NCBI GenBank assembly: GCA_947623455.1
Contig: OX392538.1
Location: 30,193,001 to 30,257,000 of the forward strand
Source of the DNA: Mimachlamys varia
Taxonomy: Eukaryota > Mollusca > Bivalvia > Pectinida > Pectinidae
Length of the DNA: 64,000 nt
Direction: 5' to 3'
Numbering within the stretch: the stretch's first letter is position 1; each line of letters starts with the position of its first letter. Positions 50,240-62,400 of the stretch are shown here, one piece after another. Below the pieces are notes generated by a model, which was not told the origin of the DNA, ran no database searches, and saw nothing but the letters and a program-made list of their open reading frames with translations. A program made the translations under genes and the position numbers.

Positions 50240-50600
50240 TCGTCTGAGACGAAGTCTCAAGTGACCTTTTTAATAGTCTTTTGTCCGTTGTTAAACAATT
50301 TACATTTTCAACTTCTCAAAATGTCCTTGACCAAATTTAAATCAAATTTGGCAGGAACCATCCCTTGCCACAGACGCACCATAATTGTGAATTATATGGC
50401 CCTAACCCGCTAGGGATCTGAATGAGTGGCACAAAAAGGGGTAAAAAATTCAAAATTCTTTATTATCCAGACGGTAAATGGAAAATGTTTGATGTGGTTC
50501 TTTTTCTTCAAAATCATGTGCATTTCATGACCCCCCCCCCCCCCCCCCCCGGGGAGGGGATGCATTCAGTTAACTACAGTTTATAACGGAAAATGGCACT
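50240..50600 (+). mobile_element. Truncated terminal-hairpin element with 20-nt poly(C)
   Basis: AGGTC-gtct-GAGACgaaGTCTC-aagt-GACCT at about 50238-50266 is the same 5' hairpin as at 24.33 kb, followed by ttgtccgttg and one internal unit. Poly(C) runs 50531-50550. The right end is missing. Confidence 0.6.
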
Positions 50601-51856
50601 TTTGGATATATCTTATTCTTTTTCAGTTGAAGATAATTAAAACTTGGTTGGAATTATGAGAAGATGACGGTTTGATTTTGAAAGCATTTGCCACTTGGTC
50701 TTTTGACTACTCACCGCAAATGATGCTCAGCGTGTTGTTATAATTGCTGTTACGTTTTACAATTCTATAATAGTTCAGGTATTCTGTAGTAAAGTTGTCT
50801 TTGTCTAAAATTGGAAAATGGACAACTCCTGCGTTGGGTTGGGATGTAAAGTTAAGTTCAAGTACAACCAGGTTGGCGATGGTAAAAATCCGCGAACAAT
50901 TCAGGACTTGATGAAAGATGTTCTGAAGGTGACATACTAAACAACAGAAGCAAATATGTGTGTTTCCAAAATGCTTTCTCAGATACCTCTAGAAACGTCC
51001 TGCATCCGAGAATGACAATGAACCGGAACGGAAAAAAGCTTCCGTAGACCATGATGATTCTGTTGACGAATCTGACACTCACTCTGGATGGGTTTCTTTC
51101 TGTAGATGATTTATACTATGCCCCTTCTTGGAACAGAAAATGTAGCAGTTGTCGAACTTACAACATGAAGAGTTCTAGCTGCATCAGTGAGAAAGCAAGA
51201 CACCAGCTGCTTATCAAACATAAAATGTACATGCCTGAGAATTCCAGGGTGTGTGCAAGTCATCTTTTTGGTAAGGATATCAGTCCTGACATTGAATCGG
51301 TTTTGACAGGGAGGGATAAACTTGTTAATCACTTAGCCACCAAGTCACCAGCTGTTATCAACGATTTACTCAAAATCATACAGAACATGTCCAATAAATT
51401 GTCACCGCTTGTATAAAACACTTCGACAACATGGATGATGAAGATTGCCAAGCTTGGACAGGCTGGGTTTGTAATCAATTCAATCAAATACACGATGCAT
51501 GTTCCGAACATATTACTGGTACACAAGCATTGTCATCTAAGAATGCCCTTCTGCTGTTTTGGGTTAAACTCAAAACAGACATATCTTTCACTCAGTTGGC
51601 TTCTCTTTTCCGCATTCACAAATCAAGCGTCAGCAGAATTTTTCAGATCGTTACACATGCTCTAAATCAAGCCGTAGTTCCCATACATCTTGGTCCGGAT
51701 CACGTGCCTAGGACACAAGCGTTGGATCACAATACAGTTTTCACAAAAACATTCTTCGGCAACAAAGTCACTGTAATTTTGGATGGTACATATATATATA
51801 TATCGGCAAAAGTGAAGAACATGAGTTTCAGTGGAAAAGTTCCTGCGGTCAAAACA

Positions 51857-53015
51857 AGAGGCCCAACGGGCCTTAACGGTCATCTGACTACCAATTGTAA
51901 AATCACTATGAAAATACGTGTAGTCATTAAATCAAGTTATAATATGCCTGTATAGATTGCCAAGTTCAAGATAGTGGCCTTCTTGGATTTCTGATGGGCT
52001 TGAAAAATAACAACACTTTGTTGGGACCATCTCAGGATATCATTTCTGGCAAGTTTCAGCTCAATTCCACTGGTAGAACTTGAGAAGTTTAGAATGTGTT
52101 TTCAAAATGGCCGCTGTGGAGGCCATCTTGGATTTTTGACTACGCGAAAAATAACAACAGTTTTGTCAGGACCATCTCAGGAGAATTTCTGGCAAGTTTC
52201 AGCTCATTCTCACTGGTGGAACTGGCGAAGTTTAAGATGTGTGTTCAAAATGTTGGCCATCTTGGATTTTGAACAAACCTAAAAATAACAACACTTAATC
52301 AGCATCATCTCAGAATCATTTCTGGCAAGTTTCAGCTTATTCCTAGTGAGTAAACTTGACAACAAACTCTTTTGGCCCCTGTGAATGAATGTCAGGGTCA
52401 TTTCTTTAAACAAACTTGACACACCTTTATCCCAGCATGCCACAAGCCCAATATCACATCTCTGTGCCTTTTGGTTATTCAGAAAAAGTTGTTTAAAGAT
52501 TTTGACCCTTTTGGCCCCTGTGACCTTGAATGAAGGTCAAGGTCATTTGTTTGAACAAACTTGGTACCCCTTTATCCCAGCATAACACAGGCCCAATATC
52601 ACATCTCTGTGCCTTTTGGTTATTCAGAAAAAGTTGTTTAAAGATTTTGACCCTTTTGGCCCCTGTGACCTTGAATGAAGGTCAAGGTCATTTGTTTGAA
52701 CAAACTTGGTACCCCTTTATCCCAGCATAACACAGGCCCAATATCAGGTCTCTGGGCCTTTTGGTTATTCAGAAGAAGTCGTTCAAAGATTTTGACCTTT
52801 TTAGCCCCTGTGACCTTGAATGAAGGTCAAGGTCATTTGTTTGAACAAACTTGGTACCCCTTCATCCCAGCATGGCACAAGCCCAATATTGGGTCTATGG
52901 GCCTTTTGGTGTATGAGAAGAAGATGTTTAAATGGAAAAGTTTACGGACGGCGCACGACGACGGACGAAGCATGATGACTATAGGTCATCCTGACCCTTC
53001 GGGTCAGATGACCTA
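51857..53015 (-). mobile_element. Terminal-hairpin element with 145-bp tandem core, inside the transposase fossil
   Basis: The left end has the palindrome GAGGCCCaacGGGCCTTAACGG. The right end has the hairpin AGGTCATCCTGACCCttcGGGTCAGATGACCT after gacggcgcacgacgacggacg. The core at 52.37-52.93 kb has four 145-bp units, nearly identical in the middle two (GCCTTTTGGTTATTCAGAA, TGACCTTGAATGAAGG, TCAAGGTCATTTG). The element removes no transposase codons visibly and lies between the DGTYIYI and GYVLDS blocks. Confidence 0.75.
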
Positions 53016-53443
53016 AAAATGCAACTACGTGCAGTTTATGAGTATTGTGTTCCCTTACGGTTACGTTCTAGACAGTGTCCTCCCATTTCTTGGTAGTGAT
53101 AATGACGCCAAAATCACTGACAAGATACTTACCTCATTACAAAGTCTGTCAGGTATCATAGAAGAAGATCATTAGGTGATTGTAGACATGGGTTTCCGAG
53201 ACATTTTGAGCAAACTATCAGACGAGGGACATGCCGACATTTTCCAAACCTGGACAGTCAACATGATGGTATAGAGGCAAACACAGACAGATATATCACT
53301 AAAACAAGATGGGTGGTCGAAAGTGATCACTGTCGTTTCAGGCAATTCAGATTTTTTAAAACTGAACTCACATTAAACTACTTCATCAAAAATCTCGGAA
53401 GTCTTCTGAAAAGTGTCACGGCATGTTGGCATTGGCTACGTGG

Positions 53444-53852
53444 ACCCATATATCAATCTGATTAAAGTCATATCTTGATCTCCGCGCCATTCCGTCAACT
53501 TCTCTCTGCTGCGTTAAGATATGAGGAAATCCCATATGTAGTCATGTTCAGATGACCTTTCGCATTAGCCAATCAAATCACTACTGGCAGAATCTTGACA
53601 GTGAAATTTTGAGGCAACAAAGCTAGCATAAAAACATTTTTCCGTTTAGTCATTTCGTCACCAAAAAGTTCGTACAGAATAATGTAACGAAATGGCTTGC
53701 TGCAAGATGACAAGTCGTTGGAAAACTATTTTAGTGTTAAGTAAAGAGGCGACAAAGGTCATCTGGACGCGATCTCTTATTGGATGTTGTCAGATCCTTG
53801 TAAAACGGAGTGAGAACAAGGATCTGTATTTCAATCAGATTGACCCATATAT
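53444..53852 (+). mobile_element. CAATCTG-family MITE inside the transposase fossil, 10-bp target duplication
   Basis: The element 53454-53842 is bracketed by ACCCATATAT (53444-53453 and 53843-53852). The duplicated bases encode the GPIY of the transposase segment RGPIYQ, which is intact in copy 1. Confidence 0.9.
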
Positions 53853-54391
53853 CAGCCTTCATCAACAAAAACAACCGAACATGAAAAAGTTGCTCTGGAG
53901 ATGAAGTCACTTCTAAACAAGCCCAACATCCTAGCAGAGCGTGTTGAGAAAGAGCCAGACCTATACGGAGAGCCAAGTCCCAATGGCAGAAGCTAGAGGT
54001 AGCCCAGCTCGAGTTCTCACGTCTTGACCAAGAATATATAGAAACTCTGGCATGTGGGACGTACCAGGTGAAGTTGGCCCCCGGATACATATCGGAACAT
54101 TTGATAGCAGATGGAGATTATGAAGTCATGGCATACCAACACTCTTCTAACCTGATTCGATGTCAAATCCGATCTCCTCATAACTCGCAAACGAAAAACA
54201 ACATATGGATCCAGTACTCAGTTACCGAACAACCACCAATATAGAATTACTACTGTACGTGTCCAACCGGTCAAAGGACTGTTGGTACGTGCGCTCATAT
54301 CGCCAGTGTTCTCTTCTACCTTGGGGTCTATGTCCATAGTCAGTCTCGAAAACTACTTCGACCAACCAAGTTTATGCCACTGATGAAGTAA

Positions 54392-55290
54392 ATAGCCCGC
54401 TAATACATATAATCCAGAATGTAGGGAAGATACTACATTGGATATTTCTGATATACACAACGTAGCGTCATTGTCACTCTTCAAAAATGATCGACGGTGT
54501 CTGGAATGTAACTGTGAAGGAAAACAATACTCATATATATATCATATTAGGTTCTAAATACACAAATAATACATGATGAATTGAATGAGCAAGAACACAG
54601 CACATTAGTTGTACAACAAAATCATGGAGATAGGAAAACTGGTAAAGGGACTAACATTATCCTGCCAAAAATCTTGAAACAAATAGTTTCCTTGAAGGTG
54701 AATTCGTCCATTCGTGTTTCCTATAATATTTCAACGTATTTCTTGTCCGGACGAGATGTCTTCACTAGCATGCGGTGCTTTCAGCACTTTGATCTATATG
54801 AAGATTTATGGGGGGTTGACTAATAGACGTTGCAAAAACAAGGCATATCGAGTAATTCTGAAGCGCAATTTTTTTTCATGGATTACACAAATGAATGTTT
54901 TCTATCGACAAAATTCTATAGTACTCGGGGTTTGAATTAGACAAAATGCCGTTTAAACGTGCATTAAACTTGATGAGAAATATCATTTTGTATGTTTGAT
55001 GTCAAATTTCACAAAAACTAACGAAAAGATTCAAACAATCGATATCCGATTACGTTGCCCGATAATGTAACTTAAGTACAATTTTCCTTACAAACAAATA
55101 ACATCGTGACCTTATAAATACTTGATAAAGTGTGCTTGTAAGTATTTACGACTTTGGTACAAAATGGCCTCGTTATGGCATGTCCGAAACGGAACAAGGT
55201 TTTCATATGTATAATCAACTGCCCCATGGATATACGGGCATTAGGTAAAGAATAGATTACCTTCGTGGGCGGTTTTAGAGCATTCCTGCA
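54392..55290. other. No gene seen
   Basis: AT-rich. Two overlapping short frames at 54.58-54.94 kb show no recognisable domain. Confidence 0.4.
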
Positions 55291-55299
55291 ACAGCACCT

Positions 55300-56200
55300 T
55301 TATTATGATAAAACAAATTTAAGGTAAAAATAGTTCACAATGTTTAGTTATCACATTACCGGTATGGCTGACAGACGGACATCGTGGATTTTGATTGGAT
55401 GGATCCTTCCCGAATTTCATATGCATGTTTTCCATCGTGCCTAGTAGTGCTTATTAATTTTTCGACGTTTTGGAAAAACAAAATGGCAGAAAGATAGCCA
55501 TCTTGGATTTTGACAATGGAACTTTGTTATTATATCTTTTGGAGTATGAATGAATCTTTCCCGAATTACATATGGTAGTTCCCCTTGTTAATAAATACCA
55601 GATGGATCTCTCTAAAAGTTTTGGATTTTGGAACTTATTTAAAAAACACACTCCTGTTTAGACATATATTTCAACTATTATTAATAACTTTCACAAGAAA
55701 TGTCTATATTCATAACAGTAGGATAAAAACACAAATGAAAGAAAAAAATAGAGTAATAGATTAAATACCAATTAATAAAAGTTAAAACAAAACGGGAAAC
55801 GATCCATCTTTTAAAGAATTAATGAAAAACCATCGATGGTGGGCGGAAAGAACCCTCTAGGATTTATTGATTATTTATCTCGGGGAAGTCACTTTATTTT
55901 TGAATTATAAGTGTTACCTTGACCTGTGTTTTGCAAGGTGCGTTCCTACTGCTATCGCATAAAAGATTACATGTGTCACTCCCACGGTCAGTTGGCGTGA
56001 TAAGTTATAGAATACAGATGTAATCTTATGTGCTTAGGCTAAAGTCAATTTTATATTTGTAAAATCAGGTGTACAGTATTTTGTATAGACATTTATATGG
56101 ATTTATGATATGTATTTTGTTCCTTTTCAATGTTATGTTTATCGCTTTTTGGCACGTTAACACACGTAACTCTGTAAAAATAAAACATATCTACACAACA
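55300..56200 (+). repeat. Duplicated 5' flank of copy D
   Basis: It aligns with 20.75-21.6 kb and 40.5-41.2 kb, including the inverted tandem-core fragment (gacagacggacatcgtgg to catcgatggtgggcgg). Confidence 0.65.
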
Positions 56201-56268
56201 TCCTAGAAACGTACCTGCCAGACACGAAGAAGAACCATTCCACCATACGATCGACAAACAGCAATTCA
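56200..56268 (+). promoter_or_regulatory. Conserved untranslated first exon of copy D
   Basis: The same block as at copies B and C (CCTAGAAACGTACCTGCC, gacacgaagaagaacc, gcaattca) ends at the donor GTAAGT (56269). The acceptor atcattacag at 56418-56427 gives a short ~160-bp intron before the ATG. This is the most compact and probably least disturbed version. Confidence 0.55.
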
Positions 56269-56430
56269 GTAAGTTGTTTGATTTCCTTTTTTTTCTCCCA
56301 GATCATTTGTAACAAAATTTAGTTTTAATCTAAGCATTATGCATATTTTAACTCATCATGGCTACAACATCAAAGCAAACTCCTGATCAATCGCAAACAG
56401 GTCTTAATTTCGCGTTTATCATTACAGACA

Positions 56431-59400
56431 ATGGACTCTGCAAGAGAGGATGTTCATTTTCAATTTGTGTTTACGGCTGACACGCCTACCCAATTGACCG
56501 ATACATATGACAAGTGGAGCACATCCTATGACAAGGTATCGAATCTAAGAAGAAACATAAGAATACAGTTAAAGCATCAGCTTGATCAGCATATGTATGA
56601 ATTGTACGATAATTGTACAGGATGAGGCCCAGTCTATTGTTGGACTTTGAAATGATTATATATAAACATCAGTACATCTGCTACAGAAGATGTTAAAAAC
56701 ATGTCCGAGCATGTAGCAATGTTTTGTTTTTGTGTTGTTTTATGGCAAATCAGCAATTAGTTAATAAGGGACTAATAGCATTGTAAAAACTGGAAACCAG
56801 CCCCAAAAAAATAAAAGCCAGAAACAAAAAGTTAAAAAAACCAAAAACGTTAAAATCTTTTAAAAGTATCAAATACATTTATAGCAAATTAATTGATTTT
56901 GAAGTATGCCATATCTTTATCTTAAGTTGAATTAGATTATAGCGATCAAATATTCCTTGCACACAGCTAAATTAAAGATGGAAAATGATGCAAATGTAGC
57001 GACGGAGGCGTTTTTATTAACGTGAGGTATTTTCCAAATTCATCCTTCTGTGTTGTACGGATTATTTAATAGTTTCTACTTCATGTTTTTGAAGGATGTT
57101 GAAGATACAGGCTACATTGGACCTCAGTTGATAGCTGAATATCTGACTGAATTTTACCCAGAAGAACGTCGAAATGTTAAGATTCTTGACATAGGAGCGG
57201 GTACTGGACTTGTAGGAGTGGAGGTTAGTATTCAGAACCTAGATGATAGTAAATACAAACCATCTTCCAAGGGCCCGGCGTTGAACATAAAGTCGTGTTA
57301 AGAAGTTATTTGAGTTGCAAAATTATCCCCGATCTAAAAAGGGGCTAACAGTTTTGAAGAAAGGACACATTCAAGAAAATACTATGTAGATATGAAGTCC
57401 TAAACATGGTAAGGTCAAATCGGTCGACAATTATAAGTTATTTGGAACATTTGTTGCACAAAGTTTAAGCACACACTGACAAATCATAAAGGGTTCCATA
57501 ATGTTATCAGACAGTTATAGAGTAGCTGTAAAGAGATGTGAAATTTGACTTTATCTTTGATCCGACGACATTGAGGTATGGTAAGTAAGGTATTTGATTA
57601 TCATTACAACCAAATTCTCTTCATAAAGTCGTTACAAAAGGTTTAGCAATAAGGAAGATCATTTGACCTTGACCCGATGACCTGATGTTTAAGATGTGAA
57701 GTGGTTGACTTGATCTAATTAGGTTAAAGCTTGGTTTGATCTATTACCCCGAAACTTGTGCTGATCTGATGAGGCTTGGTCATTAATTGCTACAGCGAGG
57801 TACCGTTGGCATCACCTTGGCAAACACCTTCGAATGTTTGGAAAGAAAAGAGCAGATGTAAATGTACCTGAAATCTTCTGAGATGCCCCCTTACAGGTTA
57901 CTAAGGAATGGCAGACATTTTAGTTTTTGCCTTGCTTGGTAACGATAGTCGGCTTCCTATGGTATAAAAGGCACCCAGGCCGTCAAACCGGTTCTCATTG
58001 TTGTGATGAAACCGCACGGCGACACTTCTATAGACCTATATAGCTAACCAACACATACTTACTGATTTTTTTACGATATTTTTGATCAGTATCTGAAGAA
58101 CATTGACATGGATATTGAAGGTGTTATTATAACGATATTATACAATATGAGCAAAATTTAAAAAAAAACCCATTAGATTACACCAAAATTCGTGCGAATA
58201 AAAAACAAGTACATGAATGACAACTGATAAACCTACCTTGGTATTCAATTGGAACATCATGTCGCTACGAGTAATCAGTTCCTGTGTGATAAACATTGCT
58301 ATAACATCCATTTATTTCCATCAAAATAAGTTCCCCTCACTCGCATGTGTTCGTGCACGTGTTTTACATAATCAAGACTATGCTCGCGTGTTACATTACA
58401 TTTTCATTACAAGCGCTTTAGTGGCAAGGCGTAATACTATAGGTAGTATTAGGAGCGAGTACATATTCTGTCCGGAACGTTTCGCTCTGCTTCCGAGTGT
58501 AAAATCAACATGTCGATGTCCATTATGTATACATAGGTGAAGGGACAATTGGGTTGTTTTCAGTTGTTTTTTTCGTTTTGCTTTGGCACACGATATATGA
58601 TGGTGGCTGAGGGAGTGACCATTTTCATGTAACTTCAACTTCAAGGTAAGTGTGTGTTTATCATTCCAGTTTTGTAACTCTAGTGTCACCTGTTGTGTCC
58701 GCAGGTGTGTTGCACTTTGCACGGCCAGTGTTCATGTAAAAATCGGTTTGACAGGCTGGGTGCCTTTTATACCCAGGGAGGCCGACTCTCGTTTCCAAGC
58801 AAGGCAAAAACTTAAATGTCTGCCTCTCCTTAGCAACCTGTCTAGGGGCATCTCAGAAGCTTTCTGAAATATGACTTTGCTGTATTTTGTTTTAATCCCA
58901 ACGAAAAAGCTTTTTAACTTGCATTGTCAGCTTTAAGATCTCAATGACCTCGAAATTTCATAAGATGGTTTACAATCATATTTCATTGTTTGTACCAAAC
59001 TGATATCTTGATTTGCGCGCCGTTTCGTAAAATTCTTCCTGCTTATATAATGTAGTGAGTGTAAGGATATACATTTTATTTTGTATTGATTGTCAAACAT
59101 GAAAGTGTATGTGTTTCTTCGCAGGGTTACTTTGTAGAAACATACATTTTATTATGTTATAAATGCCAATGAAATATATACCTGTACGTGTTATTGCAGT
59201 TACAAAAGCTTGGATTTCACACCGTACATGGCCTGGATCCATCCCAGTCAATGCTGGAAAAGGCACGTGCTACCAATGCATACAAAACTCTACTTTGTCA
59301 ATACTTCACAGCAATACCGACTCCTGGTCTCGATACAGGTAAATATTTTATTATTTTCTGTTTTTTCCCCAACACCAATAGAGCACAACCATTGACCAAG

Positions 59401-62400
59401 GATATATTCATGTTTCCCTTCAGTGCAGACATACCAATGTGCCAAATGGGCCTGCAAATATCACCTGGTATTTATCTCTTAACCAAAGGAAGGCTATGGG
59501 TTCTGTCCCTAGGCCGAGATATAACAAGAGTATCAAACAATGGTAGTTGTTACTCCCTGCTTGGCGCTCAGCAACATCGGAGTGGAACGACTAGTTCTCC
59601 CGTTGTCAGTATAATGTGACCGGATGAGGTGTTCTGCTTGGGGCTTTTGGCAGTATTATGCAGTGTGGTAGCACTTTGAATCGGCAAAAGATCCGGATTA
59701 TCGCTAAAAGGTTTGCATGAACATGCCGAAGCCTCCTAAATACATACGCTCTCAACACGAACCCACATCATATTAAACAAGGAGACCGTCCTTAAAAACA
59801 ACCAACAAATCAACATCCAAGGAACCTTCCTTTCCGCCATATATGCTTTTAGGCCTTCAGGTTTTAGCAGATTTGACCAACGTGACCTTGAATAAGGGTC
59901 ATTGTCATTTCTAGTCGTAAACTTTCTTGGGCTTCAGCAAAGGAACGTTTCAGCCAAATATTAAGCTTCTATGCCTTTAGAGCTGGGTACCACGGTATAC
60001 CACAGCATTTAGACAAATACGTACCACGATATACCACCTTGATTGAATGTTTGAGCTTGTTAAGCTAAAGGTCTCTGGCTGTTTTTGTTCTGAAGTCAAT
60101 CAACAAGAGGCCTGTCATAAGTTTCTCTTTGTGTTATCCTCTTATATTCTTTTGAGTGAAGCTATGTCTGTCCTAGTTGATCAGAAACACATGTACAGGC
60201 GCTGGATGCACATGTATACATATGTCTTATCACATCGTATGTAATTCAATACCTTTTAGATAAATCATAGCGTACATGTATATATTATATCATTGGAATA
60301 TAATAATATGTTTTACTTTTGATATCCACTTTTTTCAATTTGATATAAAGCATACTGCAATAGGGATTATTGAATACTGTCGTGTGACAACAACCGTACG
60401 CAATGTAATAGCACGTGCACATTATTGATCACAAGCTACATGTTTATCTACAGTTATAGTACATATATCGCTAAGTGCAAGATTGTATTTACTGGGAATT
60501 ACTTGAGGCAAACGAGCATTGTGATGGACACCAGGCTATTCAGCATTCTATGTAATGGTGCAACGTAAAAGGCATGGTATACCTTCAGAGCGAGTGCCTC
60601 TATGAAAAGTACATGTAAGTATATCAGTCAATAGAAAACTAGTATATTGAGACAATAGTTTTCAGATCATCTTATTTATTACAATGGAATGATCAAATGT
60701 TGACTCAAGGATTTCATTAAAAACAGTTTGGACATGTGTAAATCAGTCGGCACACAAGAAAATAAAATATGAACGAAAAATTAATGAATTTCATGTAGAT
60801 CAAATGACGAGATATTTCACACAATCATTAAGAAACAATAAACAGTCCTTGTATATCATTCGTAGAAAATATAATCATACAGGAGAAGTTTATAGAATAC
60901 AAAATAAATTTAACAAAAAGTAACAATTATGTCCGATAATAGCGGGAAGACCTTTATTTGAACAAAGATGCAGAATCTGTACGTGTATAGATATTTCCCA
61001 TAATCCAGAAAACGGAGACTAAGTTTCGGAATGGTATTGGGTTTTTTTGAATCAAGTAAATGGGAAAATTGTTTTCCTTTGATATGAAAAGATTTCATAA
61101 AAAATTCTGTATGAGTATTGATAGGGTAGGCAAGCGCTTGAGAAAAATGATTATATAACATTTTATCACTGGCTTTATATATATATATATATACATTTAC
61201 ATGTATGCGATACGATTCCTTCATTTTGGACACATGTAAAATCTAACAGTGTTTCTCGAAATCAAAAACTCATCGAGAATTTCATGTACATCATGCTCAC
61301 ATTAAGTATAAACTCCATGAGGTAATATGATGACAGCTAGATGTTAGGCAAAATATATAATTACTACTTGGTTGTGTAAAACACAGGGATTTTATTGACA
61401 ATATGAAATTATTTAATAAGCATGTTTGCAATGCTTTTCTTAGTTTGATTTGAAGAATTAGCAAGACATTTACTGAATACACAGTATCTTGTTCAAAATA
61501 TTATATATATGTCAGATATAATATCAGACATAATACTAGTCTATGTGGAAGGAGTAGACATAGCAACGCGTTGAGCGAGAGTTCAGGGACCGGATTGTTT
61601 TGGAAGGGGGTCGGGATAACTGTCTAGATCCTGGAGATTTATGACATGGGTCTTTCGCTGTTGATAATCTCGAATGACAATGCGACCATCAAATGTCTAC
61701 GTTCCAGAAATATGTCACTTCCATCCGTTGTTTAGTTAGAGCCTCATTTACATAAAGGGTTGGTGGTCAGTTTGCTCACTGTTATTAGATTTGATGAGAT
61801 TAAATATGGTTTCATAGATTGAAGCCCGGATACGATAAGATATGAATCGGTCAATAATGTCTCCAACAGATATGACCCCTGTGACTTTCAATATGAGTCT
61901 AGGTCATTTATCTTCGCAAACTTTGACCTTTCAGCCAAATGTTATGCTTCTAGGTCTTTTGGTAAATCATAAGTGGTTTTGTTTTGACATATTTGACCCC
62001 TGTGACCTTGAATATGGGTCAAGGACATGTCTTCACAAAAGATGTTGGGATTCATCAGAGGAAACTCGATCAAGTATCATGCTTCTAGGCATTTTAGTTA
62101 AACAGAGGAAGTTGTCGAAAAATTTGACCACTGTGACCTCGAATATGGGTCAAGGTCATTTGTTTTAGCAAATTTTGTCGGACTTAATCTAAGGAAGTTG
62201 GTAAAATTGATTTTTTTTCTCGCAAACTTTATTCAGCTTCTTCCAACAAAGCTACCAGCCATAATTCGTTTCAAGGAAAAAGTTGACGGATGCAGGACGG
62301 GCGCCGCACCATCGCATAAACTCATCACTTGGCCATGTGACCTGATAAATAACCTGAATGATGCAAGAAACATTTAGAAATATCCGGTGTTTTTGAATGC

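Larger units (their letters stand above)
50819..54391 (+). pseudogene. DDE_Tnp_4-type transposase with SWIM finger, fossil copy 2 (twice interrupted)
   Basis: It starts MDNSCVGLGCKVKFKYNQ at 50819. A Cys-rich segment follows (CSSCRTYNMKSSSC ... VCASHLFG, 51.15-51.27 kb). The HTH region LLFWVKLKTDISFTQLASLFRIHKSSVSRIF is at 51.55-51.64 kb and VILDGTYIYIS at 51.77-51.81 kb. A foreign hairpin element (51857-53015) follows. The core resumes with YGYVLDSVLPFLGSDNDAKI (53.06-53.11 kb) and VIVDMGFRDIL (53.18 kb). A MITE splits LRGPIYQ at 53453. Then come CGTYQVKLAPGYISEHL (54.06 kb) and the SWIM finger CTCPTGQRTVGTCAH (54.25-54.3 kb). Block order matches copy 1 exactly. A TAG stop precedes the SWIM finger. 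Confidence 0.8.

Noticed and set aside
52385..53016. Repeated-protein-like frames (66-113 codons)
   Set aside because: Products of the 145-bp tandem core of a hairpin element; no start context, no domain, and the frame exists only because the unit is nearly divisible by three-frame stops.
58217..58722. Overlapping 107-108 codon frames inside the long-TIR element
   Set aside because: Opposite-strand overlapping frames without transposase motifs (no DDE spacing, no zinc finger).
57871..58872. CTGAAAT as target duplication of the long-TIR element
   Set aside because: The two occurrences are offset by four bases from the right TIR end, so it does not abut the element on both sides.
60910..61233. 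107-codon minus-strand frame in intron 3 of copy D
   Set aside because: No recognisable motif; it sits between a truncated MITE and a LINE remnant and has no counterpart in copy C. Could be a further retroelement scrap, but that is unsupported.
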